Assembly: GCF_002865645.1 (NCBI RefSeq)
Contig: NW_020194588.1
Location: forward strand, 664,092 to 728,091
Length of the DNA: 64,000 bases
Direction: 5' to 3'
Source: Hyaloscypha bicolor E
Lineage: Eukaryota; Ascomycota; Leotiomycetes; Helotiales; Hyaloscyphaceae
Shown: one piece after another, positions 27,690-40,349 of the stretch
How positions within the stretch are numbered: the first letter of the stretch is position 1
How the letters are laid out: every line of letters begins with the position of its first letter
Position numbers and translations under genes: made by a program
The notes under the pieces: generated by a model
What the model was told of the DNA's origin: nothing
The model's input: the letters and a program-made list of their open reading frames with translations, nothing else
Database searches by the model: none

Positions 27690-30600
27690 ATAAATTATAT
27701 ATATATACTAGAAAGAACCTAAACTCGGTTTAGTATAGATACTAATAAGGGAAAGAAGCTAATTAAGAAATAGGAAAATAATATTAATCCGGTAACTATA
27801 ATAAAAACTAAATTTCAGGAATATATAATTACTAAGATATATTAATATATCTTATATAAGAAAAGTAATAATAATCTATAAAATCTATTCCAGAATAACT
27901 TTAAAAACTTTAATATTATAATATATAATCTAATTAATTATATACTTATATAAAATCTTTAAACCTAACTTTAGTATAATAATATCTATATTAAATAGAA
28001 CTATAAAAACTTTATTATTATATAATTCTTTATTAATTTTACCTAAGAAAAAATAAAAAGTATATAGAATAAAGCTAATATTATTAATAATAATCTAATT
28101 AGAATAGATCTTTTTTAGAAACCTATTATATTAGTTTATCTTATTCTAGATAGAGCTAGATATAAAAGAACTAGATAATCTTAATCGAGAAATTAAGCTA
28201 TTTATTTACTTTTTTTAAGTTAAGGCTATTTATTACTTTTATTTTTATTACTACTAGTATTACTACTAAATTCGAACTATTATTAATTAGTATTTACTAT
28301 TTCTATTAGAAAGCTTATTAGGGAAATAATTAAAATATATTCTAAAATATAAAAATATAATGAAACTAATAGTAGTTTTAATTATAAACTTATTATTTTT
28401 CTCGATATTTACTAATATATAAAGCTTCTAGAAAAGATACTAGTAAGAGCTTTTTTTATTATATTAAAGAAACTAGTATAAAACTACTTCTATAATAACT
28501 AGCTCTCGAGCTCTATATATAAAGAGGCTTATATAAATATTTATAGTTTCTTAAAAAGCCCCGATTTCTATTATTGAAATTTAGATAAATAGAATACTAT
28601 TATCTTAATAACTATAATAGTAAAGAATCCTAAAAAAAAAAAATTATTTAAGCTTATCTAAATACTAATTAATAACCTATATAAATTATAGTATAGCCTT
28701 ATTTCTGTCTTATAAAATACTGAATTCCTATATAATAAAATTATTATCTTTTATTAAGGCTTACTAGTATATTAATATATAGTCTCGAACTTTTCTAATA
28801 ATCTCGGCTAGCTTATTAATAAGCTCTAATTATCTATTACTACTTATAAGAAGAAGTAATAAATTATTACTAAAACCTATTTTACTAATTAATAATATTA
28901 TTCTTAAAATTCTTTAAATTACTATTTATTCGGAAATTATTAATATAGATCTAGCTATAATTTCGGAACTTATAATAACTACTTTAAGTCTCGTAATTAT
29001 AATAATTATACTTTAAAGTTATATTTTATATATAAGAGATTCAAATACTACTTATAGAAACATATATTAGAGAAATAAGAAGCTAAGAAAACTTAATTTA
29101 AGAATAGAAATATTTACTAATTTAGATCCCAAAATACTAATAATTTTAATAAATACTTTAGTAATACTTATATATAGTATATTACTGAATTTAAAGAAAA
29201 AGAGAATAATAAGAATAATAAGAATAAACTAGTAGGTAATACTTTTAAAGCCTTATTAGTAGAAATAGATAAAAGAAAGAAATATTATTTTAATTTCTAT
29301 TTTACTTCTATTAAGAACTTTCTAGCCACTTTTATAATTCCCGCTCTTACTATTCCTATAACTAATAACCTTATAAATAACCTTATTTCCCTTTTTCTTA
29401 TATATTAGATAATAGGCGAAAACTATATCCTAAAGCCTACTAAATAAATAGAAGATGCCTAGATATTTATAATTAATAATATATTAAGATATAATACTTA
29501 TTATTTTTATAAAGTTATAATTAATACTAGAGCCTCTAGATTCTTAATTACTAGTTCTAACTAATTTCAAGCTTTATAATAGACTAATAATAGTATTAAA
29601 CTTAATAAAACTACTAAAAGTCAAATTAATATCTAGTTTAGTATTGGATTTATATTCTCTATTAGATCTATAATAGTAAGAATACTAATTAGGTAAGTAT
29701 AATTCTATATTATATTTATAAAAACTCTATTTTTATTTAGCTTAGCTAATATAGATAACCTAGAAATTTATTTTAATAATCTTACTAATTATCTTATTAT
29801 TTTTATTATATATTTTATATTTATAATATAATATTTTAAATATTCTTTTCTATTTTAAAATATTATTTTATTAAGCTTTATTTCCGAATTCTTTATTTAT
29901 AATTCTTACTTTTTTATAAAAGTCAAATTATAATATCTATATTACTATTTTAGTTATCTATTTATTAGTAAGTTTTAAAATATACTAGAATAAGCAGGCT
30001 ATAATATTAATATAGAAGCCCTTTAGTATTTTATAAAGTATTATAAGTAATACCAGAAATTCGAATAATTACTAAAATAATTTAAATTTAATCTAAGAAA
30101 TAATATTAGCTTTAATTACTTTATTATTATTAATATTTCCTATATTTCTAATAAGCTTATACTTTATATTATTAATAAAGATACTAGATATTAAGCTAGC
30201 TAATAGATTTAAAATATTAGTATATTATATATTTGGGATACCCTAAAGTAGTATTAGATTAATACCTATTTAGGCCCTTCTAATTAGATTATAGTAAATA
30301 CCAGAAAGTAGTTTACTAATAAGAAGTTTATTTAGCTTATAAATACTATAGAAACCAAGATTAAAATTATTTCTATAAAAGCTTATAATTCCGTCGGAAT
30401 TATAGAATATTACTATAGCCTAATTTAATATATTTATTTTATTATTATAGCCGAAATTAATAGAATTAATAAGAATAATATACTTTAAATAGCTTTTAAA
30501 GCTATTAATAATTTTACTAGATCTAATAGTATTATCCTAATTCTTTTAGTTTATAATATTTTACCCCGAATAATTAAATATAATATCCTATTACTAATTA

Positions 30601-32460
30601 TATTATAGTAATTAGTAGTACTTAAGAAAATAATAATAGAAATTCGGAAGCTTTAAGCTAGATACCAGATTATAAATATCCTAAATACCCGAAATAGTTC
30701 TAGTATTACTAATATCTATAAACTTCTTTTAAATTTGAATAATTTTATATAATATAAAGGAAATACTAGTTAATTTAGTAATTAGAATAGGCTATATAAG
30801 CTAGTAGCTATTAATAGAGAGAACTATATACTAGCTTTATTATATAGTAATACTATTTTCTATTTAATTTCTATAAAGCCCTTTTATATAAAAGATATTA
30901 AGGTTATTACTAATAGCCCCAAACCTGAATCTGTTTCTAAATTCTATAATAAAGCTAAAAGTAATATAAGTATAATTTCTTTTACTATTTCCGTTATTTT
31001 ACTAAAGTATAATAAAGAGTACTCTTATAAAAATCCGGATATTACGGTATTTCTATAAGATAATAACCTATATAAGAACTCTCATTAAGTTAAAGTTACT
31101 AGTTTTCTAGAAAAGAATATATTTAAGGTTATTTCTAGATCTCAGGTACTAAAGGAAATATATATTTTTAATTTCCGATTTATTAATAAAATCAAAAATA
31201 AGAATATAAAGAAAGAGTTTAAGAAATTAAAACTAGTTATTTAGGCTTATAATAATAGTAAGAAATATATAGTATTAATATAATTATTTACTATTTAATA
31301 TATTAGCCAGAAAATTATCCTTAGTATTACTACTATAATAATAAATACTATAAAGTTATATTTATATAATATCTTATAAGTTTATATCTAATTAATAACC
31401 TTATTTAATTATAATTTTTATATTAACTTATTTTATAAGTTTACTAGAAAGCTAAATCTAAATAATAATTCGGTTTTAAAAGTTATAAAACTATTATATA
31501 GTATACCGGAAGCTAGAAACTACTAGTTTAAGACTTACTATTTCTATTATATTAACGAGCTTTCTATAGAATAACTAACTTATAACCCTTACCTCTTCTA
31601 TAATAAGTAATTCTTCGGAATTATTAGCCTTTAAACTAATAATACTCTCTTTATTAGAAATAATAATTTTATAAAAACAGAGTAACTAAAGCTCTAAGAA
31701 GCTAAATTCTTGATTAAGAAGTATAAATACCTTATTATTAATTATAATCTCAAGTTTAATAAAGATATTATTTATATAAATACTACTAGAATTATTTTTA
31801 TATAGAAATACTAGTATAAAAACCTTTAAATTATTTCTATAAAAAATACTATTATTATAAATAATAAAAATACTATTTATTAAAATCTTTTTATTAAAAA
31901 CTAATATATTACCTAATATATTAGAGAAATATATATTATATTAGTCTATTAATTAGAAACTTTATATAATCTATTAATTATAACTTAGACTATTAAATTT
32001 TTAGAAACTAATATAAAGGCATTTAATAAGTATATTTAATAGCAAATTGAGAATATTACTAGAGAACTGAGATTTATAAAGCTAGTAAAAAAGTTCTTAT
32101 ATTTAATTATTTTTATAAATACTTTATTTATAAATAATAGAAATCTTTTTTCTTAAATTAGATATATTCTAGTTCTAATAAATAGAACTAGATATACTAA
32201 TATTATTTATTAGTTCTCTACTAAATATAAGAGAATTACTAGAAGTATTCTAGCTTTAGAACTCTATAATATAGCTTATGGTTTTAATATAGGTACTTTA
32301 ATTAAATCTATAATTAATAGAATACTGGAAATAGAACTATTACTAGTAGTTTATACGGATTTAAAGTTATTATATAAATGTCTTATTAAATTAAGAACTA
32401 CTCGAGAAAAGTATTTAATAATTAATATAATATATCTTTACTAAATATATAAATAATAAG
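27690..32460 (+). pseudogene. Copia gag-pol polyprotein relic
   Basis: Protein order is readable through TAA/TAG stops. Gag occupies about 27.7-29.0 kb, with a zinc-knuckle remnant near 29.03 kb. Protease lies near 29.5-29.85 kb, where the catalytic DTGAS motif appears as LILEPLDS-like sequence. Integrase is at about 29.98-30.6 kb; INTYLGPSN and AYNSVGIIEYYYSLI match the core D and E regions. Reverse transcriptase is at about 30.9-32.0 kb. RNase H is at 32.1-32.46 kb, with VVYTDLKLLYKCLIKLRTT near 32.35 kb. Homology to the minus-strand copy confirms each part. Confidence 0.85.
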
Positions 32461-32649
32461 AGATTATAAAAGTTAAATAAATTAAGAGAGAATTAAATTC
32501 TATAAATTCTATAATAAAATCGAAGCTAATAAATACTTTTAAGTACTTAATTAATACAAATATTATATAATTAGATATAGAGAAATAAGTTAAGTATAAA
32601 TAGAACAAGAAATAGATATATAAGATAAAAGAATATTATAGAAAGGGAA

Positions 32650-32685
32650 GTTATATATAAAAGGCTATAGCCTTTAGTATATAAC
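32650..32685. repeat. 36-base palindrome, copy 4 of 4
   Basis: GTTATATATAAAAGGC then TATAGCCTTTAGTATATAAC, at the same place in this copia copy (between RNase H and 3' LTR) as 17,574-17,609 in the other. Confidence 0.7.
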
Positions 32686-32807
32686 TAAAACCTTAGAAGT
32701 AATATAGATATATAGAGTATTTGGGAAATCTAGTACTAGGCCGGATTAGGGAATTTATATATAATTAGAGAGAGATACTATTTTTCGCGTTTTTAGAGAG
32801 TTTCTAG

Positions 32808-33104
32808 TATTAGTATAGCTATTTCTTTAGGAGTTATATATATAGTTATAAGATACGAAATACGCGATATAAGTAATAGAATATAGGTAATAAAATATAA
32901 GATATAGGATATAGTTATATAACCTCGCATCTTATTAGTAACTCGACTAGTAGACTAGACTTCTTTAGGCTTAGCAGATTTAGGGATTATATATTAATAC
33001 TATAATATTATAATTCTTACTTCTAAATAATAACTTTATTAATCTTATATAACTAGTATTTCCACGCCTATATAATAGTACTATATATTACTAGTAAACC
33101 GATA
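32808..33104 (+). repeat. 3' LTR of the plus-strand copia element
   Basis: 297 bases, ending GTAAACCGATA. It retains a few more C and G than the 5' LTR of the same element. Confidence 0.9.
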
Positions 33105-34310
33105 TTTATAAATAAATAATTTAATTTATTATTAAAAGCTTTTTTATTTTTATTTTTTATAAAGCTTTATAAGTTTTAATAGCTTATAATATAGTAAATT
33201 TAGTTATTATAGTAATAAAGCTTATAGTAAAATTACTATATTAAATAATAAATCTAAAATAATTATTAATAAATAGATTATTTATATTTATTTATAAAAG
33301 TAAAAGAATTAAGCTAATTTATTAATATAAAAGAAATATATATAAATAAATATTAAACTAATATTATTAATTCCAATTATATTATTAAAAAATATTCTTT
33401 TATTATTTATATTAAAAGTTATATCTAGTTAATTAATATATTAAAAAATGAAATAATAGCTTTAATAAATGTATTTTATATTTATTTAAATAATAATCTA
33501 AATAGTTCGATTTTACTTTAAGCTATTAGGGCTATAAATATATAAATTATTAATAATTATATAAAAGCCTTTATTTTGGAAAATAATAAAAATTAAATAA
33601 GCTTATTTCTAATTAGTAAAATTATAAAATATCTTTTAATATTATCTATTTAACTATATTTCTATAGGCTATTATAATTTAAATAGTTTTAAAATAATTA
33701 AAATAATAAAATATATATAAAGCTAATTAAAATAGAACTAAAATAAATAAATAAATAAATATAAATCATATATTATAAGATTTCAAATATTTAATTATTT
33801 CTCTTTCTTTTCTATTTACTTATATAAAAGCTTATTTTATAATCTTATTAATATATATTTTTAATCTTTTTAAAATTGCAAGTTTTTTTTTAGAATTATA
33901 AATTTAAGGGAATTAAGTCTAAATATTAATTAATAATAAAATAATAAATATATATCTTTAAATAAAGGCCTAGTTCTAGAAATATATAAATACGGAATTT
34001 AAATTAAAGATAATAGAATTAGTTTTAGAAGTAATTTAATAGGCTTTAGAAATAGCTTCAATTATAGTTTTAATTTTATAATAAAGTCCATTATTAATTA
34101 TATTAGTATTATTAATAGTAAAGTATTACTAGAAAGAAGAAAATATAGAAAATTAATATATAATAATACTAGTAATAGTTTAGCCCAATTAATAATAATA
34201 AGTAAGAGTAGATAGTTTATAATTATAATAATTCTTCTAATATTACTAGCTTATTTTTACTGCCAAATATAAATATATTTCTAAAATAGAAGCCTATAGA
34301 GTCAGATTAT
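33105..34310. other. AT-rich RIP-degraded DNA up to the block edge
   Basis: No protein motif or gene recognised. The TA-rich composition fades at about 34,300-34,400, where CpA and TpG become common again. Confidence 0.5.
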
Positions 34311-34744
34311 ATATAGGGCTAATATGCTTTAATAATACCATGAATTCTATACTTGATTAAGTAATAGCTAGAGAGGAAAGATTACAGTATATAGGATAAG
34401 CTTATGCCTCCCTATACCGCCTTATATTACGTTGATATTACAGGGCAGACAGTCTTTGAAATCTGTCTGCCCCGAGAGCGTTGGGCCTTCACAGGCCTCT
34501 ATTGGTACGAGGCCAACAGTATCGTCATTAGTAAGGAAAATCCGATAGTTTTGCAACTCCGTCCTTATGCATTGAATCTCTTCATTATCAAGGACCAATT
34601 TTAAACAGTATATCAAAGAACTACTTATACTACTTATACAACTCATACTACTCATACTCCAGCTCCAGCTCCAGCTCCAGCTCCAGCACCACCAGCACCA
34701 CCAGCACCAGTAGCAGCAACAGTAGCAGCACCAGTAGCAGCAAT
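34311..34744. other. Edge of the RIP block; small frame and simple repeats
   Basis: A 66-codon plus-strand frame (34,404-34,604, begins MPPYTALYYV) is the first open sequence outside the AT block. It has no recognised family and may be chance. It is followed by triplet-rich repeats at 34,622-34,737. No promoter or intron could be tied to it. Confidence 0.3.
34656..34737. repeat. AGCTCC / AGCACC / AGCAGT triplet-type microsatellite
   Basis: Five copies of CAGCTC, then CAGCACCAC and CAGTAGCAG variants. It abuts the truncated end of the LINE fragment on its left. Confidence 0.9.
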
Positions 34745-34975
34745 AGCAGCGAGTCCATGTCTCTAGGTCAGATGGAGCTTTCCCCCAGGTAGAAGGAGAG
34801 GTTGCCTCTCCTTGTGTCTGTCTGTGCTAGCATTTGCGTTCGGTGTGCCTCCCATCTCGTGCATCGGAAAAGGAAACGCTTAACAGTTTCTGTTGCCTCG
34901 CCGTATTCGCAATGGTGAAATCGGAGGGGAGGTCGGTTTAAGAGTATTTCATTAAGGCATCGAGAAGTTCATCTT
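34745..34975 (-). pseudogene. Non-LTR retrotransposon (Tad1/I-like LINE) ORF2 C-terminal fragment
   Basis: The minus strand reads HCEYGEATETVKRFLFRC and RTQMLAQTDTRRGNLSFYLG, matching the C-terminal part of fungal LINE reverse transcriptase proteins: a Cys/His region of the form CxxG..ETV.HFLF.C.RW, followed by the GNLSFFLGGK segment. A one-base loss near 34,785, just after NLSFYLG, shifts the frame; the neighbouring frame then continues KAPSDLETWT. The body of the element is missing, so this is a fragment. It is not RIP-bleached, in contrast to the LTR elements to its left, either because it is short and single-copy here or because it arrived later. Confidence 0.75.
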
Positions 34976-36052
34976 GTGTATTATTTTGAATTTACGGGTG
35001 TGTTTTAGGGACTAAATCGAGTTTAAAGGAAGGGAACTCGTTGGAGAGTCGGATTTTAAAAGTATGGGTAGTTATTAGAGTAAAAGATGGAGGTAACGAA
35101 CGTAATGTGCTTATAGGAGTAATAGCGACTATTCGCAGAGGACTAGAAGTATACAAAGAGGTCGTGGTGTGGAGGAAGAATATAATAGGGGTCCAGCGCT
35201 TAGATAAAGACACGAACCAGCGAAGAAAAGTCCTGGGCAAGGCCACTTCACGGATCAAAGCCACTTCACGGATCAAGGCCACTTCACGGGGCACCTTCTA
35301 TATCAAGAATGGCATCTCATTGCATCGTACAGACAAGAAACTAAGCCTGATCAGCCCATGCCAATTACGGCGACGGCTGTCGATAAGGCAATAAAACTAT
35401 CTTCTTTATTTCTTCAGGCTTGCACCATTTAAGGGAGAAGGTATAAAAGCCATTTTGAGAATATGGAAGCGTATTTCCCCTCCCAGCCAGCGCCAGTAAA
35501 GATTAAACCAGTCTTCTTGAAACGGCATTAATAGAAGGAAGATGAGAGGAGGAGAGCATGGGAAAAGAAGCAGGAGCTTGAAGAGCGAAGACACATGGCA
35601 GATGACCAAGCGAGGCTTGAAGCAGCTGGAAGCAGACATTAGGTGAGGTTAAGCTGTCAGATAATTCCAAATACGGTACTAACAACGTATTAGACGCACA
35701 GAGAGAGGATGAACGAAATAGATGTCAGAATGAGGTCAGATATCATTCATCGGCCTGTTGACGATGATGAGCCAAGGAAAAACCCTGCCGAGAGTATATC
35801 CCTGTTCCAATTTCGGGGAGGGGGAGGGGGGGGGGAAACCTCTTGCGAAACCTGTTTCGTGGAAAGCCCCAAGCAGAATTAGTGCGTCCATCATTGAGTT
35901 AAGACAAGGGCTTGAAGAAGATCGTACGTGGTTCGATATTCTCTATGCTAGTGAGTAATGAGGCAAAACTGCTGTGCATAGAGACATGCGCCGTTTTAGG
36001 CATCTTCGAAACTCTTTATACAGACTCTATACTCAAAGCCAACAAATATATC
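34976..36052. other. Intergenic region with short repeats and a possible gene remnant
   Basis: No convincing gene. A plus-strand stretch at about 35,550-35,640 reads WEKKQELEERRHMADDQARLEAAGS, a helical, charged sequence ending in a stop next to a GTGAG. It may be an exon of a decayed gene, but no partner exon was found. There is a G-rich run near 35,815-35,836. An 18-base triplicate repeat lies at 35,239-35,290. The downstream flank of the helicase gene (minus) occupies the last part. Confidence 0.4.
35239..35290 (+). repeat. Three tandem copies of an 18-base unit
   Basis: AAGGCCACTTCACGGATC repeated three times with one substitution. In the plus frame it would encode KATSRI repeated, but the surrounding frame lacks an ATG start and looks incidental. 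Confidence 0.8.
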
Positions 36053-39000
36053 TCAGAGAAAATCTCTCAATTCCTGAGACGGGTTAGTAATGTCAAAGTA
36101 TCGCAGGGAGCTCGTAAGCTTACCACGAAATTACTGCCCGTGTTTGAGTCTTCGCCTGTAGCCATTCTCGAAACAGATAACTCTGCGTCCTTCAACTTTC
36201 CTCTTTGTGCTTTTTTTATATTCTATTCAATTACATTAGCTCAATCCTTCCTTGGGATGGGATGTCGGTCCGGTGACATACCTCTTCTATCGAATCTTCC
36301 ACGATATATCGGTATATATGAATATCCTTCATCTGGTCTAGTCGATCCACCCGCGCTGCAGCCTGTGTCTCAACCATTGGGTTCCAATGCGGTTCCAGAA
36401 GATGCACGTGAGTTGCAGCTTCAAGATTCAGCCTTCAAAGAGTCAGTCGAGATATGTAGGATAAGAGGCAACATACCCAACGGAGCCACTTCCATAGGAG
36501 AGGAGTAAGATTCTGATTTCTGCGACAGTGTTGAATTGGTGAATAACTGTACGTCGTTGCTCGACGGTGAGTCTTCCGTCGATGCGGACGTGGAGAATGT
36601 CTTGGCACGACAGAGCTTCTTCTAAGCAGTCTAGGGTTCGAGTCCAGTGGGAGAATATGAGACTGAGTCTTAGTTAGTTTGTGATTCAATACTAGTTCAG
36701 ACATTTACCTTTTTATTGGCTCCATTCTATTTGCTAGTGAAGCTTGCTCGAGTTGTTGCAAATTAATGACAACTTTCTCTATCTTGGACGAATGACTAGT
36801 TGAGGTTAGAGCTGTCGCGGGCTGCCAGTCCATCAGTGTACTGTTCAGTTGGTTGCCACCCGATTGCCGTACGTCCTCGAAGACTGATATCACAGGCTCT
36901 TGGCAAATCCAACAGGTTGAAGGCGTGCCATTCAAAGCAGTGTCTTCGGCACCGCTCTGGTCCAGTGTACACTCATAACACACATTGTGACCACAAGCAC
37001 CATGAAATGATTGCTGACAGTCATTCTGAGTATTGATCGAGTCTCCACATTTGTCACAGATGCTGTGCTCGCGAGTAGGTTGAATATCTGGTGTAGCATC
37101 AATGATAGATCCGCCGTAACTGCAGATTTGTCTGAGGGTTGATATTGCTCGCAGAAGTATACGGCCCTGAGACTTCCCCGGCGCCGAACTCAATGATCTC
37201 TTTGCGTCGTCCCGAGTAGCAATATAGCAACACCTTTCTCTCTCGTTCAAGATAACTTTCTCTACCGTTTCGATCCTTCGTCGATTGCTGCATGACTGCT
37301 TCGTTCTTCTCAACGATATTACTTGCAGTGCCAAACGAAGATTCTCCAAACCTTGAGAATCCTTCCTACTTAACGGTTCCAGGATATATTTCCGAGCATT
37401 GGCGTGGTTTTCAAGGGGCTCGAATCCTAGGAATTGCGTCAAGGAAAAGAGATCACCCAATTTGTTTTGTACTGGTGTTCCTGTCAAGCACCATCGTCGT
37501 TCTGCACGCAATTTTGTGAGTTCTTGAAAGTTTCTTGTGGATCGGTTCCTGATTTGATGTGCTATGAATATAATTAGCATATGGGTTGGTCAGCAGAGGA
37601 ATGCTTGACTTTTGTACCTTCATCCAAGACGATCCGTAACCATGATATTCTAGAAAGAATGCCGGACGTTGGAGCATCAGAGGCTGCAGTTTCATATGTT
37701 GTAAGTACGATATCAAATTGACTAAGCCGCTCGCGAGTGATTCTCCGTCCGTTTCCATGGTAGATATGGACTTTGAGCGCACCTATCTGCATGTGCCTAG
37801 ATTTCAATCAGCCTGATCCTAGTAAAGAACGGGTTATCGGTATATTCACTTATTGACTTGCTGCTCCCAGCCCTGGATTGCTATCCCGTTTTATCAGACT
37901 CAACGCTCCCCAAGGATGGTATTATAGACCCACTCGATTTTGGAGCAATGATCAGTGTTGCAGATGACCAGATATCATCCTTCAAGTCAAAAGGATGCCT
38001 ATCCTCTTTGCTGCCTGACCTTTGACTGTGTAAAGTATATAGTATAAGGGTAAGTAGCGAAAGCGATTTCCCCATGCCCATCTCATCTGCCAAGATCCCT
38101 CCCCGGCACTCACAGGGCTTCAATATCTTGGTGGAGTGTGTAATCTCATTCTTGAACCTGTAGTCGTTTAGAAGAGCATCCTAACTATTCAGTGTGCTTA
38201 CACTCGTCTTCCATTTCTGTCTACAGGTTTCCATAGGGTAAGCCGATCAGCCCCCATTAGCCCCTCTCGAGCAATCATGAACTTCAAGGCTATTAACTGG
38301 TGTCTGTGTAGGAGCGAAATGTTAGCGAGGCAATTCTTAGAAATACCTAACACATTCAGAAATTATAGATGATTTAATATAAAGCCGGAAGTTGTCACTC
38401 ACTGTTTGAGGATGGACCTAATTCTTGGATCCTGTGTGACGTGAAAAGACAATTGAGGGGCACTTGGGCCATTCAGGACATCGTAAATTTTGTCCGTAAA
38501 GTTTATTTGACTCTCGGATGATGGCTCTAACAGGTAGCTAGAATTTGCATCATCCTCCTCCTCTTCATCCCATGAGAAGACGTGTGGGTTCTTGTAGGAT
38601 ACTGAAAGTTGGCGATTCATCGGCTCTTGAAGAAAGAGGCTGGACTGCGATAGGAGAGACCCAACTTGTACTAGAGAACTTCTCCGTCCGAAAACGAGAA
38701 TTTCAAGTGGTATTCCTAGTGTCCCATCCAGGCTTTGAACCTGCTTCGTCCCTGGGGTTGTATATATCTCAAACTGCATTGATGATACGGTATTTTTGAG
38801 GGAGACCATTCCACTCGCAGTCTTCTTGTCCAAAACCCCTATTTCTTGCATGGCCGGATCTAGGATAGTTATGCCGTTGTCTCGGAAACGTGGTTTCAAA
38901 GTCGGTGCTCCTAGCCTAGAACTCGAAATTTTGGATATTGGAGAACTTTTCCATACAGAGAGGAGCCCATCTACAAGCTATTCTTGAGGTAAGCATCTGC

Positions 39001-39400
39001 TACGACTGAGAGGAGAACTCCATAAACCTACCATGCCAAAACAGATCTCTATTTCGTTACTTTCGTTCCTAATTTCTAATCCTTCGGTATTCGAAGTGGA
39101 GGTGGCGGGTGTCCAGGTGCTTTCTGCCGAACTGGGGACCTCGAGTGCATCACCAGGGCTCGGAGACGAGAGCCAAGGCACTGGAGAGGGTTCATGCGCT
39201 CCTGTTATATCATCGCGATAGGTATCGTGTCTATTGCGCCTGTCGATGCTTTCTGTCGTCCGTAACGAGGCGACCGACGCAGGATTTGCTCCCACGGCTT
39301 TGGAGGTCGAGACGAGTTCCCTCCTCTTGACAGAAGTGGGAGGATGTGCAGAGGATACTCCTTCCTCGTCGGGGTAAGGCCTCTTCAGGCCAGGTATCAT
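36053..39400 (-). CDS. Rad5/HLTF-like SNF2 ATPase with RING finger
   Basis: Predicted protein of about 945 residues from some 11 exons. SNF2-family ATPases of this type move on DNA or chromatin in the nucleus, and Rad5-like members add a RING for ubiquitin ligation. Motif I GGILADEMGMGKS is at about residue 370, and LIIAPKS precedes a short intron. DEAH (about 490) is split by an intron at 37,562-37,617, reading DEA|HQIRNR. CLTGTPVQNKLGDLFSL follows. The RING (about 660-730) shows CDKCG, HGACGHNVCYEC and CWICQ in the usual spacing. The C-terminal helicase half shows SYGSGSVG|LNLEAATHVHL and QAAARVDRLDQ. It ends in ELRDFL after a last short intron. The start chosen is MIPGLKRPYPDEEG. No in-frame stop remains once introns are removed, so the gene looks intact. 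One junction (about 38,177-38,225) has alternatives. Confidence 0.88.
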
Positions 39401-39561
39401 CTTTGACCATGGAGTGCAATATTTTCCTTGAAAAGGTTGAGGTTGCGATAAAAGGTGTGCTGTGTTCAGCCTCGTTCGCGAACGGAGCAGGCGTCCTGCA
39501 AGGCAGATTCAACCCTGGGGCTTGAGCATCATCGTCCTTTGATTGATTGATTGATTTAGTC

Positions 39562-40349
39562 CAGTGTGGGCTCCGATAAGCTCGATAAGCGACGATTAGA
39601 TAATCGCGCTAATTTTTCGATAATCGATAATCGACTATCGATTACGATAATTATCGAACTAAGGCCTTGGCAATACTACAGGGCCACTACAGGGCCACTA
39701 CAGGGCCAATGCGCTATATTTATAGGCCTCATACTACCTTTTCTTTACTATAGCAGAATTCCGATTTAGTAAAGGCGGTATAAGGCCTATAAATATAGTG
39801 CATTAGCCCTGTAGTAGCCCTGTAGTACTACCAAGGCCCTGGACCCACTATTATTAATAGATTTAGTACTATAAAGGCGGTCTAAGGCCTGTAAATATAG
39901 CGTATTGGCCCTGTAGTAGCCCTGCAGTGGCCCTGTAGTATTGCCAAGGCCCTGGGACCCACTATTATCGATGGAATTATCGATGGGCTCGCTTAATGGC
40001 TGGCTGGGCCCACTTTTATTAATGGAATTATTGATAAAAGTGGGCCCAGCTATTAAGCGAGCCCCATTGCATCGATAGTATTAGCAATAATTATATTATC
40101 TATATTATAATAGACTATTAAATAGAAATATAATAGTATAGTAATAATAGTCTACTTTTATACTAATCTTCATACTAATCGGTTTATAATTGAACTAGAA
40201 AGCGAGATGTTTATGAAATAGGGCTCGCTTAATAGCTGGGGCCCACTTTTATCAATGATAATTATCGATATTAATCGTTTATCGATCGATTAGCCGATAA
40301 TGATTACTAATCGATAATCCCGATCGATAATTTATCGGAGCCCACACTG
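39562..40349. mobile_element. hAT-type fold-back MITE, 788 bases
   Basis: Terminal inverted repeats CAGTGTGGGCTCCGATAA / its complement bound the element, and a perfect 8-base target duplication ATTTAGTC lies at 39,554-39,561 and 40,350-40,357. Eight-base duplications are diagnostic of hAT transposons. No transposase is encoded. The interior is a set of nested repeats: an ACTACAGGGCC-rich block occurs once in one direction (39,665-39,725) and twice reversed (about 39,785-39,840 and 39,885-39,955), and a GGGCTCGCTTAAT...AAAGTGGGCCC hairpin lies at about 39,987-40,065. It sits in the 5' flank of the helicase gene. Confidence 0.93.

Larger units (their letters stand above)
26488..33104 (+). mobile_element. 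Second full-length Ty1/copia element, plus strand
   Basis: A 6,617-base copy of the element at 17,151-23,423, in the opposite orientation. LTRs lie at 26,488-26,786 and 32,808-33,104. The internal order on the plus strand is gag, protease, integrase, RT, RNase H. It is about 340 bases longer than the other copy, largely because of a tandem array at 27,255-27,625. The flanking five bases (TAAAT and TTTAT) do not match, unlike the other copia copy and the solo LTR. Confidence 0.9.

Noticed and set aside
35041..35394. 117-codon plus-strand frame with KATSRI repeats
   Set aside because: No ATG at the start, and the composition follows an 18-base tandem repeat; no family resemblance.
35912..36508. 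198-codon plus-strand frame
   Set aside because: It lies antisense to the last exons of the helicase gene, whose conserved motifs are clear on the minus strand.
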